Below are positions 44,726-56,700 of a stretch of DNA of 64,000 nucleotides, in pieces. The notes beneath the pieces are model-generated. The model saw only the letters and a program-made list of their open reading frames with translations. It made no database searches and was not told the origin of the DNA. Position 1 is the first letter of the stretch. Each line of letters begins with the position of its first letter. Source of the stretch: Ancylostoma caninum (Eukaryota; Nematoda; Chromadorea; Rhabditida; Ancylostomatidae); assembly GCA_037903475.1 (NCBI GenBank), contig JBAJFG010000576.1, positions 62,001 through 126,000 on the forward strand, read 5' to 3'. The translations under genes and the position numbers were made by a program.

Positions 44726-44743
44726 ATGATCACCTCGAAATGA
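44726..44743 (+). promoter_or_regulatory. Candidate uORF overlapping the TMTC start codon
   Basis: ATG ATC ACC TCG AAA TGA encodes a five-residue peptide; its TGA overlaps the proposed TMTC ATG (ATGA at 44740-44743). If the mature 5' end includes position 44726, ribosomes would have to re-initiate or leak past this ATG. A trans-splice acceptor-like TTTTTTCAAG lies at about 44697-44706. Confidence 0.35.
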
Positions 44744-44788
44744 AGCGTCCAAAGCTAAAAACAAGACGACGAGAGCATGCAGGCGCAG
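44740..44788 (+). CDS. tmtc: TMTC exon 1 (proposed)
   Basis: The ATG at 44740 gives 16 codons ([16 protein letters not shown]) plus one base before the donor GCAG|GTGAGT. The one-base overhang exactly fits exon 2, which begins with two bases of a Glu codon. Without the transposon, intron 1 would be only 97 bp, a normal nematode size. The arginine/lysine-rich cytosolic start before a membrane helix suits the positive-inside rule. No homology supports it directly. Confidence 0.55.
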
Positions 44789-47700
44789 GTGAGTAGAGGC
44801 TTGTTTACTTTTCTGCATGATTTCATCAGTAATAAACAACCCACACGTGCAATAGACACTCTAGCATCCACTACAGTGCGTTTCATAATTATAGGGACAC
44901 CCGACTTTTTGTTGTACCGAGCTTCACCGTGAACCAATCGATCTGATCTTTTCTTTATTCAATTCAGGATGTGAAATAACCTCTAGAGACATAATTTTCA
45001 TTAACATCTTCGATATATAAGATTTTTATAGAGAAAGATAGAAAAACCAGTGTTTCAAAATTATAGGGACACTTGGACTTGATGAAACGATTTGCCCAGA
45101 AAACGGAATCTGTCGGTGCAGTTGTTACCAGTGGGTTATTCCCTATCCAGTGCTAATCTAAACCTTCGGTGCTTCAAACCTATGAAGAGGTTCCAGAAGA
45201 GGTTCGGCCCAACATCGATCTTAGTTTCTTGAACTGTGTGTTTAAGTTTTTTAGCATAAAAGTTCTAGACGCATTAAGCATGGAACTATCTCGAATTTGT
45301 CTTAGAACCATTTTCCGCTAGAAATGAGTGTTCACAAGTGTTTTTCAGGTACAAGGCGTCGAGTTTGTGGCAGCTTTATCGTGCTGTGGTGCCTTGACCC
45401 ACGGAGATAACTGTACTTTCTTGAACCAAAGCAAATTTTTGTCAACGATAACCACTCAGATGTGGTGTCGAATGATCACACAGGATTTGTCAAATGTTAC
45501 GACTCTAAATTCTAATTGATACAAAGGCGATGAACAGTCTACGCCGTGCACGACACGACATGCTCGAACAAGCCATTTCGCCTCCCAAGTACCATCTTGG
45601 GAAACTGATTCATTTCTCCAGAAATATTATCTAATCCTATGAATAAGAGATAATTCGATCGATTCATACAGAAAAGATGCCTTATTGAAGAATTAAAACC
45701 ACAATTATGTTTCCTTTTTATGATGTGGTTTAGGAAGCGACTGTGTGCAGTGTCGATCGGATCTCGTGCATGTCGTAGGCTGTTCATCGCCTTTGTATCA
45801 ATTAGAATTTAGAGTCTTAACATTTAACAAATCCTGTGTGATCATTCGACACCACATCTGAGTGGTTATCGTTGACAAAAATTTGCTTTGGTTCAAGAAA
45901 GTACAGTTATATCCGTGGGTCAAGGCACCACAGCACGATAAAGCTGCCACAAACTCGACGCCTTGTACCTGAAAAACACTTGTGAACACTCATTCCTAGC
46001 GGAAAATGGTCTTAAGACAAATTCTAAATGGTTCCATGCTTGATGCGTCTAGAACTTCTATGCTAAAAAAACTTAAACACACTGTTCAAGAAACTAAGAT
46101 CGATGTTGAGCCGAACCTCATCCGGAACACCTTCACCAGTTTGAAGAACCGAAGGTTTGGATTGGCAATGGATAGGGAATAACCCACTGGTAACAACTGC
46201 ACTGACAGATTCCGTTTTTTGGGTAAATCGCTTCGTCAAGTCCAAGTGTCCCTATAATTTTGAAACACTGGTTTTTCTATCTTTCTCTATAAAAATCTTA
46301 TATATCGAAGGTGTTAATGAAAAGTATGTCTCTAGAGGTTATTTCACATCCTGAATTGAATAAAGAAAAAATCAGATCGATTGGTTCACGGTGAAGCTCG
46401 CTGCAGCAAAAAATCGGGTGTCCCTATAATTATGAAACGCACTGTATGTCCGTTGCAGAGTCCCCGCACAAGGATAGCCACCACTCGTGGAATCCCAACT
46501 GGCTCATCCTTGTGATCGCTGCTCTGGCTATTCTTCCGTACATTCCGTCATTAGACGGAGAATTTGTCTTCGACGACTCCGCCACGATCCTCAACAATCC
46601 TATCGTTACGGGAAAAAGTCATCTGAAGCAGGTTCGTCTGGGAATTCAAGTTTTCGAGGGCTTCTTCGTGAAGGTCCTGTTGTTATGCCCGGTCTGGATC
46701 AAGCCTTTCCGGAAATAAGCCTGGTTTGGTTGTATTCTTGCCCTTCTGCTAGGATTTCGGTGGAAAGCTTAGGAGGAAACTTCCGGAAACCAAAATAGAT
46801 ACCACCAGAATCAGTCTCTAATACTGAACTCAATAATTTATGTGTCACGTTGTTGCTGAATTTTTATAATACTATTTTTCGTTATTAATGCTATAAAATT
46901 GTTAGATTGTAGTTTGGGAAAAATCTTAGTTTCGGAAAATTACACGTTGTCCAGAATCCACCAATGAAATTCAGTAAAGAGTCGAAAGAAAAACTCGACA
47001 GCCTAATGCAAATGGTTAAGCTATTGGTAATAATATTAATGTTGCTGCCAACACATGTAGTTACTATTATCGGCACATCCAGTACTATATATTATCATCA
47101 CTGCTACTGTAATTACTGTTGTAATTAATGTGTACTTTACTTCTGCAGGTGTTCACCACTGACTACTGGGGCTACTCGATAGCTTCGCCGCAAAGTCACA
47201 AGAGCTATCGACCGCTGACGACTCTAACATTTTGGTGAGCTTAATTTTTTTCATTTGTTCGCTTTTGGTTTACTTACAAAGCTTCAAATGCTTACACATC
47301 CATCACAGTGGATTAACATATTTTTTTTCTGGACCGTTGCCCTTTAAGGAGCGTGGCCCCACTTTCTGACTGGCTTCAAGAACAGTTTATATTAGATGCG
47401 TGCGTCAGTTGCGCGTCCCAAGCACGCATACGTATACATCTGAAGAGTACTTTCTGAAAAAAAAATGGTTACCGAGGTATGTAGGTATACTCTGAACGAA
47501 AATACCGCTCGGCTCCCGCGGGGGGGGGGGGCACAAACGCAAGCTTCTCACCCTTGATCTAAGTTGCTTCAGGGTTACTACTCGACCGTTACTTCATCAC
47601 ATATCCGCACGCGCATCGGACGCACGCATCTATTATAGCATGAAATGTCCTTATGAAACCTCCGCATATACAGTAACTAGTTCAATCTAATCATTTCATG

Positions 47701-50700
47701 CTAGTTCTCCTTGGTTTTTCTTCCGAAATAGCGTGTTTTTGCATAATTCAATGGGTATATTTTCCTATTTACAATTTTCCTTCTATCCATATGCTTCACC
47801 AATCAATCTTCCCACAGGAAAATGATAAATTAAGTAACTAAAGTGAGCTAATACGAAATTTTTACATTTTCCGTAGATTATTTCTAAAAAGTTAGGAAAA
47901 TTTCTCGGACAAAGTACTTTTAAAAAGTTGAAAGATTTCTCGGACGAAGCCCTACCACTACCTCCGAAAGTGAGCGAGTTTCACAAATTAGTACTTGATT
48001 GCACTATTCGCCGCGCAGCTACAGTGCTCCAGCAAACAATTTCGTTGAACGTTTCGTCGTGGAAGCGATCCATGCGAAACATTGCAAATTGGCCAGAGAC
48101 CGCGGCCGCGTTTTTTTTTGGACCCCGGCCAGAAAGTCATTTGCTGAACGGGTTATTGGTGGGATTCGCACAAACGGCAAATTAGCACTTTTGCCTGTAC
48201 AAAACTTGTTTCGATTTTGATTGTTCGATTGTTCACTGCGGGCAGTGGTCGAAAAAAAAAGCGAAAACCCACGCAGAAGGAAATTATGCTGATTACTGGG
48301 AAACTCGTCCAGTGAACGTGCGAAACGCGCATCAATCGCAGCCGTGAGTTTTTCATTTGCGAGGACGTTTTTAATAGGGCACTAAAGACGTCGGCGACGC
48401 GGCGCGGTGGTTTTAAATTGGATGTGTGTGACCAGTTTAATTTTGGACGCGCCGAGAGACGGGTTGGAGGATTCAATTCAACTCGGGATGAGCCAAATTT
48501 CTAAGGGAATTGGAGGGTGTGAACCTAGGAATTTCTGATAAAGGGTTATAGATTAGGTAAGAGGGAACATTACTCTCCCAATGCTACAGATATTTTTTAC
48601 CAGACATTGTCCCTCAAACTTGCCAAAAATCACGGAAAACCAAAAAAAAAAACTATAAGTTTTCGTGGAAAAGTCTAATTTTTCCCGCAACTCCACCATT
48701 AAAAACATGAAAATATAGTGAATACCATCACCAGGGAACAAAAACTGCCCTCGCTTCCACATCGAAGCGCTTCAAAAGCCCTGATGGGGACACTTTCCGT
48801 GCTGATGAGCCTGTTGCCGCCTCATTGCCCTTGGCCAATGGCGCGCAACTGGACGACATATGGAAACGCAAACGAGGCGTAAGGGAGGGCATCTTGTAAG
48901 ACAGTGCGACTTCATGGGTCGAACAAAAACGGGGTTTGTTTTACTAAAAGCCTACTTTCATCCTAGTGGTCCGCCCCAAACTTTCAAGGACAAGATTTTC
49001 GAGGAACAGGAAAAATTCAGAAAATGAGCGAAATTTTTGCAAAACATTCGTTCTAGGTCTATTTTCAAATGCTCAAATTCTTCGACGCCTCAGTCCACTT
49101 CCCGAGCCTATCCTATTCCCAGCCAATCCAGAAAAACCGCCTCAAAAACTACCCTTTCCAGCTTTGGGAGCCATTCGTCCTCTGAAGTGACCACAACGTC
49201 AGAGCTGCGAGATAAGCATCTCCCTAGTGACTAGGCTGGGGAAATCGGCTTTCTCCGAATGTGACACCGGCCCCTGGAGAGGTCTTGTCAACGACTATAA
49301 AGCTGTCAAACAAGAATCCGTGCAGCTATTCATGGCTGAAGTTGGTTATCAATCACAATTTTATGGCTGGAATACAACTGGAAAAACATAGCCCATTGAG
49401 ATCCGAATTGTACCCAAGCTCAGACAAAACCTTTTTCGAGAACTAGGAGGCGGGAATTAGTTTGAACGAAATTGCAGTGCGAATGACATTACCTCGTGGA
49501 AAGGCCTTTTCTTTAAGAGGAGAGGTCTCCCTCGTCTTCGTAGCACCTTTCACATGCTTAGGTCAAAACGTACATGTAGCGTTCTTAAGGGGATTTTTTT
49601 CGGGTTTTTTTTTCGTGCCTCCCGCTCCCGAAATGAGTTGCCAACTGTTCCAAAAATGCTCTTTGAAACAGCTCAAAATGAGGCTTTTGTCTGAAGACTA
49701 CATTTTAAGAAATGGTTTCGACCCAAGAGAGCTCTTGTAAAAGATTCCAGTGTTCCTGATGCAGCTTAGGCTAAACAAAGGAAGAGAATGTGAGAAATTC
49801 ATTAGCCTTTATATGGATCACAATCTGGAAAGTATCTAGTGTTTAATCAAAGTGGGCTTGGCTTAGTTGGTGGACCTACAAAGTTGGTATCCGGAGTCGT
49901 TTATACTCTCGCGGCATGCAGTATTGGGGTGCCACTGCCAAGTAACCCACTCGGTTCCCATCTCCCCCTCCCCCCCCCTCCCCTCTAGTTTTTACGTTTT
50001 ATCGGAGTTTTAGTCCTTCACACGAGTTTCATTTTTTTTCTTCCGATTTAACCAACAATAAGTATTACACATCTGAAAAAAAGTAGGGTACAGTACCCGC
50101 ACTAAGTTTGTTAAAAATGAACATATAGAACGCGGATTTGCGTTATTTTCGTTCTAGGGTTATAGCTCATCGTAACAAAGCGATTCACAGACCAAACCAG
50201 GGGTCCAAAACGGCAGTGGGGTGGGCCACCATATTTCATGAAATCAGCCCTAAATTCTGATTTTCAACAACAAAATTCGCCAGTTTTTAATTCTGCCGCG
50301 GCCTTGCCGCTCATGGCGCGCGACATACTTTGATGCGCGGCATGATCCGAGCTCTATAAATGACTCTGGAATTTCAATGTTCAAAATCGAAATTTAGTGC
50401 TGGTTCCATGAAATATGCTAGCCCACTCCACTTCTGCATCTGACCCCTGGTTTGGTCTGTGAATCGCTTTGTTACGATGAGTTATCGCCCTGGAACGAAA
50501 AGAACGCAAATCCGCGTTCTGAACGTTCATTTTTAACAAACTTAGTGCGGGTATTGTATTTCGTAGAAAATCACCCAGAAATCACGTTCTCACATCTAAA
50601 ACCTAATGAAGTGGTCTAAAAACGGTAACTGTGTGGATGAGAAAGTTATATTAGCAGTTGGAAAAGTGGAAGTTCCGCGTTAGCCATGGGGTACATAAGC

Positions 50701-53700
50701 ACGTAATGTACATTCATTTATATTTTTTTCCGAGTTCATTGAACGGGCCGTACCACCTCAAACACTGAGACTCCGAAGAACTAAAAGGAACAGTAAGAAA
50801 GCTCCCTGAAGGACAAAGCTTTGTTCGGTGGTGGTGAAGCCAGTCTCATAAGACAAAGCATATGTGGGGGCATTGGTCCGGATTCGTTGGATGAAACAAC
50901 TATGTAATAGGCACCGGCTTGAGCTCCGCGCGGCTTTCTACGGTTTTGGTTTTTTTGATATCCATTAAATCAGGTCCAAGCATAGACAATGAAGTGTCCA
51001 CTATTACTTTAAATGGAAAGAATTTTAAAAATGATGAAAAATATTAAGAAAGAGCGTGCGTTGATGAAAAAAAAACTGCGTACACAGTAGCACTTGTTTG
51101 AAGTGCCCGTGCATACTCAATGTGGAAGTCAAAAAAGTGCTCATGTAGTACTTTTATTTCTATGGATCATAAGTGAATGAGAAATGACCTTAACTCGTGG
51201 ATCATAATTATTTACGTGGCTAATCTCTATGTGCACACAATTCCCAGTAGCATTCTGACTAACATTTAGGTGACTTCAGTTTCAGCTGTACTTTTCGGAA
51301 CATTCACCTTTTCTTTATTCATTGATAACTGGATTTTTAATGAATGTAACAGTGTTTGTCCTCTATTCATATTTGAGCAACATGTCGGAAAAGGGTCCAT
51401 AGGTATCGATCAAGGAATTGGCTGGTTACTCAACGATTCCTGTACTACTTATATCTTCAAAAGAGATAGCAGTGAAGATCTGTGAAAGAGTGGCAAATCC
51501 TTGGTGTATTTTCCGCAAACTTTGGCTTATAACCTACTTCATTACCTTTTCGTCGAGATAAACAGAAGAAAAACAAATTTGTAATGAAAAATATTATTCA
51601 AAGTCCGTGAAAATCGTACAAATTTTATCTACTTCAACCCATGGTAGGATCAACGCACGCTCCACGTGTGGCTGCTAACGGCTAAGCTGTGAAATTTTGG
51701 TGCTAGCTCTATCAAAACCAATTATGCTATACCTTGGTACTAAAGTTTTTTTTATAATTCTGACGTCCAAAAACGCAAAGGTAGTTATCCAGAATTGTAT
51801 TCAATAGTGTCGCTAGCCCTGTCTTGATGGCCGCACCTTTGGACGAATACCTCTGCGGCAATTCATCATGCATGAAGCTGTTCTTCGCATCAAAGACTTC
51901 CTCTTTTATCTCTTTTTTCCCTCTAGAAGTGAGCATCATTATGTCATGTGAATATATATTTTCCGTGCATCATAAGGTTTAATGCGCAAATGTACATAAG
52001 AAATCAATAATTGATTAAGTAAACTTTGGGCCCTTTTTAGAACCTTCAGAGACCCTTTAAAATTAAGACATCCAAAATCGCGGCTTGATTCAGGAATCAC
52101 TTTGATTCCGAACTTCAGATCCGTTTAAACAGATCCTGACCTCTCGGGATCTGAAACCTGCCGGCCACCTCCCGAAGTTCCTTTGAGTCCATATGACAAC
52201 CGCAGGACGTCACCCATATACCTTGCATAGTACATCCTCCCAGCGACAACCGCATGCTCATTTCCATTCAATTAGGTGCCAAGCTTCCTACTAATGACGA
52301 TCCACGGATTACGATGCCAATTACACATATTGCATTCCTCCTGCGCATCCAATAATGTACTAGCCCTCATTTCGGCTGGTTGCAAACAGCAAACACTTGA
52401 GACGCGAATTACGCCCGACTCTGAGCAGAATGGCAGTCCAGGGCCACAAAAAAGAAATGGACTACTAATCACCCAATCTCCACTCAGCCGCTATTGATTC
52501 AGCCAATCACCACCGGCTGATTGCCGGAGTTTCAAATTTCGCGCGCACACACGCCGGCGCCAAAGCCTCGACAGCCGTTGTCGTGCTTAATGGGCATTTA
52601 GCGCCTTTACGTCTATTTGCACAGATGATTTATGATCCCCCTCACAAGGCTGCTGCTGCTGGGGGAGCCGGGTCGCATATGGAAATGAGACCATCACTCA
52701 TAGGGGCGATCCGTACTCTGCCACGGCACGAGAGGGTCAACGATTCTTGTCAGCTGGCCGGGATTCAAAGAAGAGAGGTACGGGGCCTGGATAATCGTAC
52801 AGTAACCACCTCTGGGAGTGGATTTTGATGCACTATGCATTCGAGAATTTTCCTAACTGCAGTTCTACGGTTTTCTTCATCTTTCCGGCTCCCAGAGTGT
52901 ATGAGAAGTAGCGAACTTCGAGGCACTAATCCTGTGAAATCCGCTTCACTTCCCACAAGCCCTTTTTTGTGACAATGGCCTTTATCCCTTTGTTATGCTT
53001 CCCGCGGACAAAAATATCCTGCGAAATTCGAAATTCTCATGCTAAACCATTTGGAATTGGGCTAAAAATGGTCTGAAGAAACGGCGACGTATCAGCTAGA
53101 AATAGTAGCTGCGAAACGACGTGTTTTTCTTCTTCAGCTCCTTATCAATGTTCAACTTCTGTCAGGACGTGACATATGTCTGGAAGAAGAGCAGAAAATG
53201 CCAATTTCACAGAGTGCAAGATACGTACAGAGGTCATGAATGACAGGGCGAAGCCTCAACAATATGTTTTTCGAGTTTTGACACTCTAGGGACGTATTCG
53301 TAAACGTTTCAGAGGAGGATATGACCAGTCCGGAGTTTCTGGGATGGAAGAAATTTCTCGACAGAAGTAAAAGTGTAAAATTCCTCACTTTCCTGCTTTC
53401 TGAAGTTATAGCGAAAAAATACGTTTTGAGCATGTCAGTTCGAATTTTACTGCATCATTAATGATTGACACGCTGCAATTTTCGCGAAGTTGAAATGTTA
53501 AATCCAGAAAACACATAAAACACGCTGTAGAAGCAAATCCATGATATTGACTACCACCTAGAACAGTAAGACTGGCTGGATTAAGAGAAATTTTGCTTGC
53601 GCGCACTGCCCTAATGATAATCAAGCCTTATTTTTGTGCATCATGGTCACTGGTAATGCTATTCAAAAGTGCTTCCGTATGTTCTAGAAAACACCTTTCA

Positions 53701-56700
53701 ATAGTCACAAAAACAGCAAAAACAGAACCATTCACTCAGCAGTACTACGGCAGTACGCTTGAAATTATTGTCATGATTAGGTTCCGATATGTCAATTTTC
53801 CCTGTAAGCCCAACAACTCTCTTCTTTGTGGTACTAAAGGGCGACCTTATGCAGAGTGAAAGTTTAGCTTCTACAGTGAACGTTCTACACCCGGGGAACA
53901 CAGACCAAAGAAGGGTTTTCTGGAAGACTCGAGGCCAAAATTGAAGCATAAACGGATACGCATTGGATGACACCTGTGAAAACTCACTCCCTGGAATCCT
54001 GGCTTCTGTATGGGTGGAGCTACGGCAAAAACTGATAGTTATCAGTTAATTTGGAGGAATATGTAGCGTGACATGTACTATATGAATAAGTATGAGTGAA
54101 TTAGTCATAAATAGAAAGCATAAAAATTCGATCGAAGTAAATACATTGCACGATTTTTAAAAAAGTTGTTTGTGGCGTATTTCAGCGTTAATCAGCGCCT
54201 GTTTCCTTTTTTATAGAGAACGACTATCCAGCTCAAAGTGATATATGACCGTTTTCTTTATATAATTCCTCGAAAATTCCCGTGCCTTTGCCGGAAAATA
54301 TTCTCGAAAATCACCCTCCTTCCCAAAAAATTCATAAAAGGCTTTTTTTTATTTTGTTCTACGGGCAGTCCTACGATGGCTATTGCTGCGCCCTTCGTCT
54401 CATAAATCACCACCTTAACCTCATATTCACTCTGACAACCCTCCAGAGACCTTGGCGCCTTCCAGACCACAACGTGTCCGGCCGTTCGTCAATGCAAATG
54501 TTATTTGCGTCGTAAATCACGCGGGTATTCTCAAATTTAATCGGCACCATAAATATTCACATCCGTGTGCTTTATAGTGCTGCGTATACATGACATAATA
54601 GATGTTCCACGGGCAAAAAACACACACCTGTGGTAATTTCGGTCGTAGCTCAACAGCGCTGACATGTCCGTAACTGCAGACGACCCAAAGGATTCGAAAG
54701 GCATGAAATGCAAATTGGCTGTACAAACCCCGGGGCGCTTTGTCTTGTGTTGGAGCACTTAAATTGAAGCGTGTATGCAAATTGCCGACGTACAAGTAAT
54801 TCGATTCGCACTATGTAGACTAGCGGACAAATTGATCCCCAAGGAATTCGGCGCCGGATGCACCGAACGCCTGGAAGACTGCTGGCAACAGTGGGGATCG
54901 TTGCTGATGGTTGTCACTTACCCTGGGAAGTCCCTTGAGAAGAAAAGCGAGGCTTTTTGCTAATTAGCCATTTTCGGGTGGGTGGATCTTCAAAACAAAT
55001 GAAGTTGGGCATGAATAGGTTCTTAAAGTGAGCAGTACACTTAGAACCGAATAAAAGCCGAATAATTTACTCATTTAGCTTGAAGAAAACCTTAGAAATC
55101 AATTTGAAGATAGGTGTATTCGGGGATGAGAAGGCGGCCCTGTTGCCTTTTCCTTCCCTTTCTGTGGATCCTTTTCTGACACATTTGTTCGAACATTCAA
55201 ACTTTTCCCTTATTCGAAATTAAATAATCTTTCCGTCCCCACTTATAGGAGACAGTCTCTTTATTCAAAATTTTCATGAAAACGATAGGGAAAAAGTGAA
55301 TTAATACGAAGCCATCTTTCCTCATATAATAATCTCAGTCGGTTTTCTTTCTCGAAGATTTCTCTTATATGCCTTTTTTTACATCTGTTCGCTTTAAAAG
55401 CGATGATAGTTGCATGTCTGCCTTTCTCACCTGTTTCCCCGAGCACCACACTCTTTCCCACATTCTTCGCTCCTTCAATTCCTCTTCAGCTATCATCCCT
55501 AGTGAAAAAAACAACTTATACCAGAACAAAACCTCACATTTGTTGATAGACATCTATCATACTTGTATCAGCAAAATTCGCTACTAGTTTGTATACATTA
55601 AATTACTGAAATATTATACTGTTATAATCATATTGCCAACCATGTGAGTTCGGAGACGAAATTTCCGTTTGCTCAGTACTACTTATTTGCCTATATGCAT
55701 TTAAGTACATTTTTTTCTTAACTACTCCTTGGAAAACATCCGTAAACACAGCTCCAGGAGGCACAGGAAGTAAAGCATAGTCATAGTAGTTAGAAAGGAA
55801 TTCAATTATCCGAAAAACATAACAGAGCAAGTGTTATTCGAACAAATGGGCACGTATTTCGAGCTTGGACTGTACGATGGTGGTTTTTGCAATTAGTGCG
55901 TCATTTACGAATAATATGTAGTCAAATAATAGTCAAAAAATAATTAAATAATAAGAGATAGTAATATGTAGTACAACCCGGAACGAGCTTAATTTTTCCT
56001 CAGCTAACTTCTAGCTAACAGTTACAGTTGGACTAAGAAAAAAACAGAGTAGAAATTAATGAAATATGAGGATAGTACATATATGTACGATTACAAAAAT
56101 CCTGCGCATTTGACGTGGCTTGAATTTGAATGTGGGAGAGGTTGGTACTGTCGGATTACTGTATGTTTGGCTCACGTCCAACATGCTAAATAATATGATT
56201 ACGTACGTGTACAAGCCATTACTTCACATTAAGTATGATTTCCGAAGTCGAAAATATATGTTTGGCAGACCGAGTGGCATAGGGAGGGGGGAAGGGGGCA
56301 GGAAAGAAATGTGGGGTATTTACCAGAGAACAGATAGAGACGGTCGAACTTTGGAAGGTAAAGACAAAAATTCTTTTGGATCTGGACAAAAACAAGATAA
56401 ATATTTAAGTAATAGTTATAATCCTAAGAAGTTATAAATCAGCTGACATCAACTTTTTATCTAACGAGATCTGTGGACACCACGTTATGTCTAGACGTAC
56501 GCAGCAAAATGTCGCTAAAGGTGATAAGACATTTTAAAAGAAAGACATGACATTTTGTGATTGGAATGGCGCTTTATATGTACCCATTCGCACCTACTAT
56601 AAGTAAGGACTCCAGTATTATAATAACTATGATATGATACGGTATAAACTGTAGTCGTCACTGCTGCTCGACTTTGTACTAATCTGTACGAAAATCATGT

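Noticed and set aside
46446..46718. 90-codon frame from ATG 46446 as a complete small gene
   Set aside because: Sequence after 46631 is intron; TMTC homology continues in the exon at 47149.
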